Origin: Treponema sp.
GTDB taxonomy: Bacteria; Spirochaetota; Spirochaetia; Treponematales; Breznakiellaceae
NCBI GenBank assembly: GCA_031268125.1
Contig: JAIRXT010000236.1
Location: 1 to 24,697, forward strand
Reading direction: 5' to 3'
Length of the DNA stretch: 24,697 nucleotides
This document shows, one piece after another, positions 6,087-14,368 of the stretch. The notes beneath the pieces are model-generated. The model was not told the DNA's origin and did no database searches. It saw nothing but the letters and a program-made list of their open reading frames with translations. Every line of letters starts with the position of its first letter. Position 1 is the first letter of the stretch. A program made the position numbers and the translations under genes.

Positions 6087-6863
6087 CTAAGGCTCTTTCA
6101 CCCCGCCCCGGAGGGCGAGCCGGGCGGTTTTGGCAAAAATATCCCCCAGGTACTCCCCTTCCCGCCGGGAAAGAGCGGCCCGGGAAATAAAATCCCGGAT
6201 AAACCGGGTCTGCTCCTCCCGGCCGGGATGCCGGTAAAAGCCCAGGCTTTCCAAATTTCCCGCAATGGCGGCCGCCAGGGCATCCGCCTGATCCCGGTTC
6301 AGGGGTTCCCAGGCGCCCTTCGGCGGGGCGGTAAAGTCCTCCGCCGCAAATTCTGGCGTCCCTTTCGGCCCCAGGGCGCGGAACAATTCGTAGCCGTAAA
6401 TCTGGACCGCATGGGAAAGATTCAGGGAAGGAAAACTGCCGGACACAGGGATGTGGGAGGCAATGTTGCAAAGGGCCAGTTCGGCGTCATCCAGGCCGCT
6501 GCGCTCGTTGCCAAAGGCCAGGGCCGCCTTTCCGGGCCGGCCCTTCAGCCAAAGAGAAAGCTCCCGGCAGTCCATCGTTACGTTTTTACGCCTCCGGCCC
6601 CGCCGGCGGGTGGTTCCCGCCAGAACTGCACAGTCTGCCGCCGCCGCTTCCAGACCGTCAAAAAACCGGGCCTGCTCCCAAACAGCGGCGGCATGGACCG
6701 CCCTGGACCGGATTTCTCCCTCAAACGGGGCAAAATCCTCCCGGGAAAGACCGGTAATCCGCAGCTGTGAAAGCCCCATATTCATCATGGCCCGGCAAAC
6801 AGCCCCGACATTGCCCGGATCCGACGGCCGGCAGAGGATTATAATAATTTCCTGCAATCTCAT
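6087..6863 (-). CDS. SpoU/TrmH-family RNA 2'-O-methyltransferase, TrmJ-like
   Basis: About 258 residues with all three SpoU motifs: PSDPGNVGAVCRAMMNMG near the N terminus (motif 1), AALAFGNERSGLDDAEL (~145-160, motif 2) and SLNLSHAVQIYGYELFRAL (~182-200, motif 3). These build the trefoil knot that binds S-adenosylmethionine. The LAGTTRRRGRRRKNVT segment and the C-terminal helical extension are typical of TrmJ (2'-O-methylation at tRNA position 32). The exact target nucleotide cannot be read from sequence. ATG 6863 is preferred, with AGGA about ten bases upstream; an in-frame TTG at 6872 is less likely. The gene converges on shikimate kinase, with only 35 bp between stop codons. Confidence 0.9.
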   Translation of the reverse strand: MRLQEIIIILCRPSDPGNVGAVCRAMMNMGLSQLRITGLSREDFAPFEGEIRSRAVHAAAVWEQARFFDGLEAAAADCAVLAGTTRRRGRRRKNVTMDCRELSLWLKGRPGKAALAFGNERSGLDDAELALCNIASHIPVSGSFPSLNLSHAVQIYGYELFRALGPKGTPEFAAEDFTAPPKGAWEPLNRDQADALAAAIAGNLESLGFYRHPGREEQTRFIRDFISRAALSRREGEYLGDIFAKTARLALRGGVKEP

Positions 6864-7001
6864 AACAAACAAATCCTAAGCGTTGAAAATTCAGGTAAAA
6901 TCGTATATCATTATTATAAATGCTGGTACTGACTGGTCCCTCTTCTGTGTTGTTTCGGTCCTTTTACCGGCCGGAGGGACTTGCCCGGTCAACGCGCCGG
7001 T

Positions 7002-7030
7002 TTGACAAGATAGACCCAAATCATTAAAAT
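7002..7030 (+). promoter_or_regulatory. sigma70 promoter of the STAS-PspA operon
   Basis: TTGACA (7002-7007), exactly 17 bases, TAAAAT (7025-7030). Near-consensus, 50 bp before the STAS gene start at 7080, leaving a leader of about 43 nt that ends in AAGGA. Confidence 0.8.
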
Positions 7031-7079
7031 GCGGGAGCAAACTCGTCAATAGGCAGTGGGCGGAGTTTAAGGATGTGTC

Positions 7080-7628
7080 ATGACGAACAACGATCTGGTT
7101 CCAGGCTTTGATGATGAAAAGGACGAAAGCCTCAAGATTCAACTTCAAAAGGTAGACGGGGTGGATGGATGTCTGATTCTCTACCTGAATGGCTATATTG
7201 ACACCTATAACTCCAACTATTTTCAAAAACGGATTGGCAAAGCGCTTGAAAACGGCTTTATCAAGCTTATTTTTCAGTGCAACGGGCTGAATTACGTGTC
7301 TTCTACCGGCATCGGTTCTTTTACGGCCTTTTTAAAGTCGTTAAAACCCCGCGGCGGGGATCTTGTTCTGCTTGAAATTCAGCCCAAAGTATACGAAGTG
7401 TTCCAACTGTTGGGGTTTTCCCAGTTCTTCAATATCCGGGGGAACCTGGAAGAAGCGATAAGCTACTTTAGTTCCGGTGCAGCCGGGGCGGCATCCTTGT
7501 TTCCCAAGGTGTTTGCCTGTCCTATCTGCGCCAAAAAGCTCAAGGCCCTAAAACCCGGCCGTTTCCGCTGTTCCGAATGCAAAACCATTTTGGCTATTGA
7601 TAATGGAGGCCAGGTCTTCCTGGGGTAA
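7080..7628 (+). CDS. STAS-domain protein (anti-sigma-factor antagonist type) with C-terminal zinc ribbon
   Basis: 182 residues. Residues ~18-130 are a STAS domain: GCLILYLNGYIDTYNS forms the first strands, and NYVSSTGIGSF (71-81) carries the phosphorylatable Ser74/75 of the SpoIIAA/RsbV family. The tail after a short Gly/Ala linker is a zinc ribbon with C147-x2-C150 and C164-x2-C167 (FACPICAKK and RCSECK). STAS antagonists normally partner with anti-sigma kinases; none is encoded nearby. The fused ribbon is unusual and may mediate protein or nucleic-acid contact. ATG 7080 follows AAGGA at six bases. pspA starts 5 bp after the stop, so the two are co-transcribed, which suggests a link to envelope stress. 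Confidence 0.88.
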   Translation: MTNNDLVPGFDDEKDESLKIQLQKVDGVDGCLILYLNGYIDTYNSNYFQKRIGKALENGFIKLIFQCNGLNYVSSTGIGSFTAFLKSLKPRGGDLVLLEIQPKVYEVFQLLGFSQFFNIRGNLEEAISYFSSGAAGAASLFPKVFACPICAKKLKALKPGRFRCSECKTILAIDNGGQVFLG

Positions 7629-7633
7629 GTATT

Positions 7634-8332
7634 ATGGGCATTTTTTCCAGGCTTAAAACGCTTATTTCCGCTAACGTAAATCACCTGATCAACAAGGCTG
7701 AAAAGCCTGAAAAAATGTTGAATCAGCTTATCATCGACATGAATGAACAGCTTATCGAGTCCAAAAAGGCGGTTGCCCAGGCCATTGCGGATGAAAAGCG
7801 GCTGGAACGGGAAATGAACAGCCAGTTGAACCAGTCCGCGGAATGGGAACGGAAAGCCATGCTGGCGGTGGGAAAGGGAGAAGACGATCTTGCCAAGGAA
7901 GCCCTGCTCCGCAAACAGGAAAACGACAATACCGCCTTGGAATACCGCAAGCAGTGGGAAGCCCAGCACGAGGCGGTGGGGAAGCTTAAAATTTCCCTCA
8001 AGGAGCTTTCCGGGAAGATAGAAAAGGCCCAGCGGCAGAAAAACCTGCTTATTGCCCGGGCAAAACGGGCGGAGGCCCAGCAGAAGATACAAGATACCAT
8101 TTCCAGTGTGTCGGGGAACCGCAGCGCCTTTGACGCCTTTGACCGGATGGCTCAAAAGGTGGATCAGATGGAAGCCCAGGCGGATGCCAGCAAAGAACTG
8201 GAAGATTTTACCGGTGATAACAACCTGGAGAAACGTTTTGTGGAATTGGAAAAATCCGATGGCTCCGCGGACCGTTTGTTACAGGATCTTAAAGATAAAA
8301 TGAAGGCCCTTCCACAGGAGCCTTCTTCCTAG
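7634..8332 (+). CDS. pspA: PspA/IM30-family membrane stress protein
   Basis: 232 residues, predicted almost wholly alpha-helical coiled coil. The N terminus MGIFSRLKTLISANVNHLI is the amphipathic membrane-binding helix typical of PspA/Vipp1. EKPEKMLNQLIIDMNEQL and the heptad-rich KRLEREMNSQLNQSAEWERK stretch follow. These ESCRT-III-like proteins coat and stabilise the inner membrane. No pspF, pspB or pspC homologue is visible. Its partner in the operon is the STAS-zinc ribbon protein directly upstream (5-bp gap), so control may run through a partner-switching module rather than through PspF. GGGGTAAG lies shortly upstream of ATG 7634. The C-terminal ~40 residues are acidic and probably flexible. 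Confidence 0.93.
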   Translation: MGIFSRLKTLISANVNHLINKAEKPEKMLNQLIIDMNEQLIESKKAVAQAIADEKRLEREMNSQLNQSAEWERKAMLAVGKGEDDLAKEALLRKQENDNTALEYRKQWEAQHEAVGKLKISLKELSGKIEKAQRQKNLLIARAKRAEAQQKIQDTISSVSGNRSAFDAFDRMAQKVDQMEAQADASKELEDFTGDNNLEKRFVELEKSDGSADRLLQDLKDKMKALPQEPSS

Positions 8333-8474
8333 GACTCGTTTCTATGCTTGATTAAAAGAATATACACAAGTTATCCACAATACCAATGTGGCAAAATCCG
8401 CCGGGTAATCCGTTTTTTTCCCAGGCAGACCTTTTTCCCCGGCCCCGAATCAGTTTTTTTTCAAATGAAAGAGG

Positions 8475-8505
8475 CCGTAAGTCCTTGTCCTGCAAGGACT
8501 TACGG
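8475..8505. repeat. palindromic hairpin, second member of the CCTTGT family
   Basis: CCGTAAGTCCTTG (8475-8487) and CAAGGACTTACGG (8493-8505) are perfect 13-bp arms around TCCTG. The core CCTTGT and the preceding GAAAGAGGC resemble the hairpin at 3993-4021. It lies 140 bp after pspA and may act as a transcription or mRNA boundary, but it lacks a strong T-run. Confidence 0.7.
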
Positions 8506-8584
8506 GATTCGGCACATATTTTGCTCCAATAGCTCTGTTATCGCTGTATGAAAAGTGATACAGCCTGAACTTTTCCCGAATATA

Positions 8585-8612
8585 TTAACAACTTTTCCAC
8601 AGGTTGTATAAA
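8585..8612 (+). promoter_or_regulatory. promoter candidate for the 8671 membrane-protein gene
   Basis: TTAACA (8585-8590), 16 bases, TATAAA (8607-8612), about 58 bp before ATG 8671. The TTTTCCACA DnaA-box-like sequence lies within the spacer. Confidence 0.45.
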
Positions 8613-8670
8613 TCATGGAATTTGAATATCGGGGACAAATTTTGAGCCTCCTTGCATTAGTAATATCCCC

Positions 8671-9615
8671 ATGTTAGTTTCTATACTGATGAAAAATATT
8701 GCCCGGCTGGTGCTTTTTTTCACCCTCTCCTTTGCAGGTATCTTTGTTTTTACCGCAACGATCCGCTTTTTGCACATGCGAATCGATGTAATCCGCGTTC
8801 TGCCCCCTCAGAACAGCCGCGTTGAAACCGAATTGCTGGCGGCCGCCCGCTGGGCTCTGTCCCTGTCCCTCTACAGTTCCCTGCTTTTAAGCCTTAGCTA
8901 TACCGCAAGACGCCGAATCTTTGCCCCCGCTGCCATGTTGTGTCTTTTTATCCTTGCCTCCGCCGCATCTTTGGGTATTACCATTGGGGCGGGAAGGCTG
9001 TCCCGGCTGTCGTCCTCTGTAATCCCGGCCAGGCCCCTGGGAAACCCCGGCCTCATTTTAACCCAGGCGGATAACGCTATGGTGCTTATCCAGAATCCGG
9101 CGGAGGAATGGGGTTCCCGGGTGGTGTCCATCCCCGGCCAGCCCCTGATCTACCAGGAGGTGCCCCGGGGGCCGGACAACCAGCCCATCAGTTTGCCCCC
9201 CATCCCCTTCAGGACCGACGCCGCCTGGGTTTTTCAAAGTATTGATATAGATTTTTCCCTGGCAAGCGGACAGTTGGGCAGGCGGTTTGATTCCCCCGGA
9301 TCCGGTATTATCCCCTTCATGGCTTACATCTGCGCCCTTGTCTTTTTGCTGGTTTCCCTGCGTTTTGTGCTGGGCCTGAGCAAATGGCCCCTGGCCAATC
9401 TTTTCCTGGGGGCCCTGGTATTCCGGGGTATCCTGTCGTTGGAAACCTTTCTGATTACCCCGGAATTCCAGGAAATTCTGAACAACTTTTTGGAAGACCT
9501 GATCCCCCCTTCTTATACGATTCCGTTGATCTTTGTGTTTCTGGGTTTTTTCGTTTGTCTGTATACGGTCCTTAGTTATCTGGTTCGGAGGAAAGAACTT
9601 AAAGAGACGTTATGA
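8671..9615 (+). CDS. integral membrane protein of unknown function, 314 aa
   Basis: I do not recognise a family. The N terminus has a membrane segment (ARLVLFFTLSFAGIFVF). Two more hydrophobic segments follow (~residues 68-108). An outward or cytoplasmic proline-rich region (~110-210) contains PGLILTQADNAMVLIQNP and a run of short beta-like strands. Three or so further membrane segments (~212-304) end in a basic tail, YLVRRKELKE. The stop overlaps the next gene's start (ATGA, 4 bp), so the two proteins are translationally coupled and probably form one complex. The ribosome binding site at ATG 8671 is weak; ATG 8689 is an alternative. The promoter candidate is at 8585-8612. Confidence 0.8.
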   Translation: MLVSILMKNIARLVLFFTLSFAGIFVFTATIRFLHMRIDVIRVLPPQNSRVETELLAAARWALSLSLYSSLLLSLSYTARRRIFAPAAMLCLFILASAASLGITIGAGRLSRLSSSVIPARPLGNPGLILTQADNAMVLIQNPAEEWGSRVVSIPGQPLIYQEVPRGPDNQPISLPPIPFRTDAAWVFQSIDIDFSLASGQLGRRFDSPGSGIIPFMAYICALVFLLVSLRFVLGLSKWPLANLFLGALVFRGILSLETFLITPEFQEILNNFLEDLIPPSYTIPLIFVFLGFFVCLYTVLSYLVRRKELKETL

Positions 9616-11525
9616 AAATTAAAAAAGAGAGCTTCGCTTCCCCTCCGGCCTTGTTTATCTACTACATGCTGGCATCTTCCCTTGTAATTCTGGCTTTTCG
9701 CTCTTTTTTCCCCAGCCAGGAGGCGCCCCTGTCCATTTTTTCCCGGGATTGGCGGTTTACCCTGGGGGTTCTGGAGATTCTGTCTCTGTTCCCTGCACTG
9801 GCCTATAGCGCCCTGGTTTTTCCTTTCGGCTTCCGTATTTATTACGACAGCTTTCGCAGTTTTTCCCCCGGTTTTTTCGGACAGTTTAAGGGGTCGCTGG
9901 TTATCAGCATCCTGGCCGCCATTGTTTACGCCCTTCTTTTTTTCCTGGTCCAGCCCGGAATCCAGGACAAACGGATTGATATGACCTACCGGGGAAGCCT
10001 CTACCGCCTGGCCAGGGATCTGGCCGGGGACCGGGTCCTCCAGGGACGCTGGGACGAGGCCGCCGGTTTTTTAAGCACTGCCCGGCAGATATGGCCCGGC
10101 AGTCCCGAACTGGTACAGCTCCAAACCGATACGGAGATTGGGCTGGAGGAGGAGCGAATCCGGAAAGAGGATGAGCTGCGGATGTCCCTGGAAAAGAGTC
10201 AGGAAAGGGAAACCTGGAGTATTCTGGATACGTCTGTCCCGGCCTTTCCAAACCGCAGCGCCCTGCCGGGGCAACGGCAGCCCCTGAGCACCCCGGAGGC
10301 CCTGGAAATGGCCGCCGCCGCCATGAAGGAAGAACGCTACTACGATGCCCACTGGCTTGCAACCCTGGGGATGCGCCTTGCCCCGCGGGGAAGCCCCGAG
10401 GAAGCCGCCGCCTCCCGGGCCGCCGGCCTGGCCTGGGAGGCCGTTTCTTCCCTGGCGCCCAATGCCCGGGAACGGGAACTTTACGCTGTCTACCACCTTA
10501 AACAGTCCGGGTACGAGGCTATGGTTGCGGGGGATTGGATCCGCGCCTACTACATCTTCCGGGAATTGGCGGAACGAAGCCCCGCAGACCCGGAGGCAAG
10601 GGATTTTCTTCAAAAAAGTGAGGAAGGTACTCGAAGCATTGCCTTTTTTACCGATGAAATGGATCAGGGAACAGGGGATGTTCTGACCAACGCGGTATTC
10701 TCCCTGCCCTACCAGCCCCGCAGCGGCGGCGCAGGCCGGGGTATTATCCGGTTTTCATCAATTTCGCTGTATCAGGACTACGCCTATGCGTTTGGCCTGG
10801 AATTTATCTGCTTTGACAGCGCCAACCGGCCCGAATCCGCCTTTGAAGCGCCTTATGCCAAAATTGTACCCATGACTCTGGGCGGCCAGGCCAGGGTTGT
10901 GGTGCTGATGCAGGCGCTGGACCGCAGCGATCAGAGCCGGCACTGGGAACCGGCCTGGAATTCCCTGGAAGAAACCGCGGCGGCCCGCCGCCCCACCCTT
11001 GCCGGCGGGACGGCGGGGGGCTTTCTCCGTTCCACCATTGGGGATAACCAGATAATGCTGGACCTGAGTTTTGAAAGCTTTTTCCTGCTCTGCTACACAT
11101 GGCGGGGGTTAGCGGTTCCCAATAGTTCGGCCAGGGTATCGCCGCTGGACGGTTTTTCCCTGGGGGATCTGTTTGCTTCCGCCCGGTCCCTAAGTTCCTA
11201 CGGTTATGTGCCCCAGGTCTTTGAAGCGGAAATCATCTACCGGCTCTGCGAGCCCCTGTTTTTCCTGCCGACGGCAATCTTCGTTATTATCATCGGCTGG
11301 CGCTTCCGGGCCCTTTCCCAGGCGCGCTATGTCTTTGTCCCCATGCTTTTCATACTGCCCCTGATTTTTAACGGGCTGGTCTATTTTTACCGCCAGGTTC
11401 TCAATATTTTGGGTATCTTTGCGTTGCTGAATCTGGGCTTCCCCGCTACCATGATCATCTACTGCATTGGAGCGGGGGTTATTTTTGTCCTTTCCCTTGT
11501 TATTTTCGCTTCACAGCATAGTTAG
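9612..11525 (+). CDS. large membrane protein with TPR-like soluble region, 637 aa
   Basis: Not recognised. Three N-terminal membrane segments (~residues 14-32, 52-75 and 97-117) are followed by a soluble region of about 420 residues. Helix-turn-helix repeats there resemble TPRs: GRWDEAAGFLSTARQIWPG (~144-162), EERYYDAHWLATLGMRLAP and AGDWIRAYYIFRELAERSP. Then comes a beta-rich part (~345-530), and three C-terminal membrane segments near PLFFLPTAIFVIIIGW and FGLVYFYRQ-type sequence. TPR-like repeats indicate a protein-interaction platform. It overlaps the preceding gene by 4 bp. The pair has the look of a spirochaete-restricted envelope complex, but this is inference. It converges on murA, 29 bp away. 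Confidence 0.82.
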   Translation: MKIKKESFASPPALFIYYMLASSLVILAFRSFFPSQEAPLSIFSRDWRFTLGVLEILSLFPALAYSALVFPFGFRIYYDSFRSFSPGFFGQFKGSLVISILAAIVYALLFFLVQPGIQDKRIDMTYRGSLYRLARDLAGDRVLQGRWDEAAGFLSTARQIWPGSPELVQLQTDTEIGLEEERIRKEDELRMSLEKSQERETWSILDTSVPAFPNRSALPGQRQPLSTPEALEMAAAAMKEERYYDAHWLATLGMRLAPRGSPEEAAASRAAGLAWEAVSSLAPNARERELYAVYHLKQSGYEAMVAGDWIRAYYIFRELAERSPADPEARDFLQKSEEGTRSIAFFTDEMDQGTGDVLTNAVFSLPYQPRSGGAGRGIIRFSSISLYQDYAYAFGLEFICFDSANRPESAFEAPYAKIVPMTLGGQARVVVLMQALDRSDQSRHWEPAWNSLEETAAARRPTLAGGTAGGFLRSTIGDNQIMLDLSFESFFLLCYTWRGLAVPNSSARVSPLDGFSLGDLFASARSLSSYGYVPQVFEAEIIYRLCEPLFFLPTAIFVIIIGWRFRALSQARYVFVPMLFILPLIFNGLVYFYRQVLNILGIFALLNLGFPATMIIYCIGAGVIFVLSLVIFASQHS

Positions 11526-11554
11526 GGGCTAAACTTGACCCGGCCATTCTTCCG

Positions 11555-12859
11555 CTAAGAAGAAACTATTCTGGCCCCCAGGGAAGAAAGCCGGGCCGCT
11601 ATGTTTTCATAACCCCGCTCAATCTGGTAGATGTTGCTGATAACGCTTTTCCCGCGGGCACAGAGGGCGGCGATAATCATTGCCATGCCTGCCCGCACGT
11701 CCGGGCTATGCAATTCCGAGCCGGTTAGTTCCGACGGGCCGGTAACTACCGCCCGGTGGGGATCGCAAAGGACGATCCGGGCCCCCATAGCGATAAGTTT
11801 ATCCACAAAGAACATGCGGGATTCAAACATCTTCTCGTGAATGAGCACGGTTCCCTTAACCTGAGTAGCCACCACGGTAACAATGCTGGTAAGGTCCGGG
11901 GGAAATCCCGGCCAGGGGGCGTCGTCGATCTTGGGAATCATCCCCCCCAGGTCGCAGTTTACGGCCATTTTCTGTTTGCCGCTTACGCGGATATCCTCCC
12001 CCTGCTGCTCCCAGCGGATCCCCAGCTTGGCAAAGGCGATTTTTGCAGGCCGAAGGTCCCCCGCCCTGGCCCCCTGGATGGTCAGCTCCCCGCGGGTGGC
12101 CGCCGCCAGGCCGATAAAGGACCCCACCTCCATAAAATCCGCCCCTATGGAAAAATCGCAGCCCTCCAGCTTTTTTACCCCCCGGATGCGCAAAATGTTG
12201 GAACCGGTTCCTTCGATGTGCGCCCCCATAGCCGTGAGCATACGGCAAAGATCCTGCACATGGGGCTCGGCGGCGGCGTTGGTCAAAATGGTTTCTCCCT
12301 GTGCAAGGACCGCCGCCATGACGGCGTTTTCCGTGGCCGTAACGGAAGCCTCGTCCAGGAAAATGTCGGCCCCTTTAAGCTTTTTCGCGCAAAAAGAAAA
12401 ATCGCCGTTCATGGTAACTTTGGCCCCCAGTTCCCCAAGGGCCAGAAAATGGGTATCCAGGCGGCGGCGGCCTATCACGTCCCCGCCGGGGGGGGGCAGT
12501 ACCGCCGTACCGGTCCGGGCCAGCAGCGGCCCGGCGAACAAAATGGAAGCCCGGATTTTTTTTGCCTGTTCTGCGGGGACACGGCTCTGCACGCTGTTGG
12601 ACATGCAGAGCCGCCATGCGTTGGGACCAAGGGGATCGGCCGCGCCCCCCAGGGCGCGGTATATTTCCAGCATTACCTGCACGTCTTCTATGTCGGGGAT
12701 ATTCCGTAAAATTACCGGTTCAGCAGTAAGAAGGGCCGCCGCAATGCAGGGCAGCGCGGCATTTTTGTTGCCGCTTGCCCTGATTGTTCCCCTGATGGGA
12801 GTCCCTCCCTCGATCAGGTATTTATTCATAGGTGAACTGTAGCCGCTTATGACGGTCAT
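11555..12859 (-). CDS. murA: UDP-N-acetylglucosamine 1-carboxyvinyltransferase (MurA)
   Basis: 434 residues, full length for the EPSP-synthase-like family. It catalyses the first committed step of peptidoglycan synthesis, transferring enolpyruvate from PEP to UDP-GlcNAc. The N terminus reads YLIEGGTPIRGTIRASGNKN, with K and N of the substrate site in SGNKNAALP. The active-site loop is PPPGGDVIGRRRLD: the position that is the fosfomycin-reactive Cys115 in E. coli is Asp127 here (Asp117 if translation starts at the internal ATG 12829). This predicts intrinsic fosfomycin insensitivity. The start at 12859 overlaps the upstream stop by ATGA. ATG 12829 (MNKYLIEGG) matches the usual family N terminus. 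The gene is last in the mal-type operon. A C9 run lies in the active-site loop codons (12488-12496) but the frame is intact. Confidence 0.95.
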   Translation of the reverse strand: MTVISGYSSPMNKYLIEGGTPIRGTIRASGNKNAALPCIAAALLTAEPVILRNIPDIEDVQVMLEIYRALGGAADPLGPNAWRLCMSNSVQSRVPAEQAKKIRASILFAGPLLARTGTAVLPPPGGDVIGRRRLDTHFLALGELGAKVTMNGDFSFCAKKLKGADIFLDEASVTATENAVMAAVLAQGETILTNAAAEPHVQDLCRMLTAMGAHIEGTGSNILRIRGVKKLEGCDFSIGADFMEVGSFIGLAAATRGELTIQGARAGDLRPAKIAFAKLGIRWEQQGEDIRVSGKQKMAVNCDLGGMIPKIDDAPWPGFPPDLTSIVTVVATQVKGTVLIHEKMFESRMFFVDKLIAMGARIVLCDPHRAVVTGPSELTGSELHSPDVRAGMAMIIAALCARGKSVISNIYQIERGYENIAARLSSLGARIVSS

Positions 12860-13524
12860 GTCAAAGCGGCGGCATCGTCCCGGGCCCGCAAGACAGCGAA
12901 GGCCAAAATAATTTCCGCAAGGTAAAACACCACCAGGTGTACTGCGGGCAGCCAGAAGCCAAGAATGGCCGCCGCCAGTGCCGGCAGGGTGGAAGAAAAA
13001 ATCAGGATGCCGGAGCGGGCCCTAAAGGACAGCGAAGAACCGGTCATACAGGCCGCTCCCAGGAGCAGGACGGCCAGCGCGTAAAATACAATCTGCAGAA
13101 TCAGGATCAGCATAAACGCAAAGGCCAGCAGGGGGATCATGACCCGCCTGCCGTAACCCCCGGCATACAGGGCCGCGTTAAAATCCCCGGCGGCTTCCGT
13201 GTCCGCCAGAATTTCCACGTTTTCCAAACCCGCCGGATTCCCCGGGCCCGCCGGGGCTGTTTCCGCCCGGAACACTTCCGCCGGCAGTAATTCCGAAAGC
13301 TGAGCGCCGTACAGCCGGGAATAGAAATCGTAGGGCTCAAGCCGGGCCAGGGAAAACATCACCGGGAAATTCAGGGCCAGCGCAATGATAAAAAAGTGGA
13401 GAATCTGGCAGGAAACTTTCATGTTCCCCGCCAGTTCCGCAAAACGCCGGAGCCGGCCGTTACCCAGCGCGGCGGCTTCAAAGTAGCTCCGCGCGTCCCC
13501 GGAAATTCGCAGAATCCTACTCAC
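12856..13524 (-). CDS. multi-pass membrane protein, DUF1189-like
   Basis: 222 residues. A membrane segment near the N terminus (LHFFIIALALNFPVMF) precedes an extracytoplasmic region of about 60 residues rich in Ala, Pro and Glu. Three or four C-terminal membrane segments follow (~131-215). The topology and the place directly after malG match the DUF1189 proteins often found beside maltose-type transporters. The family assignment is tentative. The GTG start at 13524 overlaps the malG stop by 8 bp and the stop overlaps murA by 4 bp, so translation of all three is probably coupled. The function is unknown; a role in transporter assembly or regulation would be a guess. Confidence 0.72.
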   Translation of the reverse strand: MSRILRISGDARSYFEAAALGNGRLRRFAELAGNMKVSCQILHFFIIALALNFPVMFSLARLEPYDFYSRLYGAQLSELLPAEVFRAETAPAGPGNPAGLENVEILADTEAAGDFNAALYAGGYGRRVMIPLLAFAFMLILILQIVFYALAVLLLGAACMTGSSLSFRARSGILIFSSTLPALAAAILGFWLPAVHLVVFYLAEIILAFAVLRARDDAAALT

Positions 13525-14359
13525 CCTTGTTTGCCCCGGCCATTAGTCCTTCGAGCAGGAACCTCTGGAAAACCATGTAAAGGCAGGTGATTGGAATAGC
13601 CACCAGTACCGAACCGGCGCAGAAGGCCGTAACATCGCTGTTGGTCCCGGAGATCATGTCAAAAAGGCCAATCGCCAGGGTCCGCTTTTCGTTCTGGTTG
13701 ATAAGGTACCGGGGCAGCATATAATCCATCCAGGGTCCCATAAACGAAGTAACTGAAATAAAGGTAATAATGGGCAGGGACAGGGGTAGAATCACATGGA
13801 AGAAAAGCTGCACCTTCGAGGTGCCGTCAATAAAGGCCGCCTCATCCAGGGAACGGGGTATGTTCAGCATAAAGCCCCGGACCAGCCAGATATTCTGCGG
13901 AATGCCCCCGGCCACGTAGACGATCACCAGCATCATCAGGTTATTCAGCATCCCAAAATTCAGGGCCACCATGTAGAGCGCCGTAAGCCCCATAAAACTG
14001 GGGAAAAGCTGGAGGATCATCACAAACAAAAGCCCCATTTTGCGCCCCCGGAACCGGAAGCGGGCAAATACAAAGGCCGTCATGGTATGAAGCACAATGG
14101 AAAAGATCGTGGTAACTACCGCCACAATCAGGGTGTTCAAGTACCAGGCGCCGTATTTGGTTTTGGAAAAGAGCCGGATGTAATTGTCAAACGTAGGATT
14201 TGCCGGGAAAATGCCGCCTGAAACACCGGTTTTACTGTTCAGGGATGTGCCCAGCACCCAGAGCAGCGGATAGATAACGATCACCGCTACGATAATCAGA
14301 TCCAGATATACCAGCAGAGTCCCCAGGACCTTTTTTACCTGGTATGCTTTTACTTTCAT
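13517..14359 (-). CDS. malG: sugar ABC transporter permease, MalG family
   Basis: 280 residues with six predicted membrane helices. The EAA loop that contacts the ATPase is DEAAFIDGTSKVQLFFHVIL (~residues 173-192). The N terminus (VYLDLIIVAVIVIYPLLWVL) and the SLNSKTG periplasmic start are typical of MalG-type carbohydrate permeases. It pairs with the MalF-like protein nine bases upstream to form the channel for a maltose or maltodextrin-type substrate delivered by the MalE-like lipoprotein. ATG 14359 has AGGGGG five bases upstream. No malK-type ATPase gene is in the window; in many treponemes and Gram-positives one multifunctional ATPase is encoded elsewhere. Confidence 0.93.
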   Translation of the reverse strand: MKVKAYQVKKVLGTLLVYLDLIIVAVIVIYPLLWVLGTSLNSKTGVSGGIFPANPTFDNYIRLFSKTKYGAWYLNTLIVAVVTTIFSIVLHTMTAFVFARFRFRGRKMGLLFVMILQLFPSFMGLTALYMVALNFGMLNNLMMLVIVYVAGGIPQNIWLVRGFMLNIPRSLDEAAFIDGTSKVQLFFHVILPLSLPIITFISVTSFMGPWMDYMLPRYLINQNEKRTLAIGLFDMISGTNSDVTAFCAGSVLVAIPITCLYMVFQRFLLEGLMAGANKGE

Positions 14360-14368
14360 ACATTCCCC

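Larger units (their letters stand above)
8333..8670. other. gene-free stretch between pspA and a membrane-protein pair
   Basis: No credible gene; a short open frame at 8348-8551 has no ribosome binding site. It contains a 13-bp-stem palindrome (8475-8505), one consensus DnaA-box-like TTATCCACA (8371-8379), a near match TTTTCCACA (8593-8601), and a promoter candidate for the downstream gene. Confidence 0.55.

Noticed and set aside
8371..8601. DnaA-box-like TTATCCACA and TTTTCCACA, suggesting an origin of replication
   Set aside because: Only one exact box and one near match, with no dnaA, dnaN or AT-rich unwinding region nearby. One exact match is expected by chance in a window of this size.
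12488..12496. C9 run in murA as a frameshift site
   Set aside because: The frame is continuous and all MurA motifs are present on both sides. Kept only as a note on possible slippage.
11756..12842. Two plus-strand frames of more than 310 codons
   Set aside because: Both are antisense to murA and have no family resemblance.
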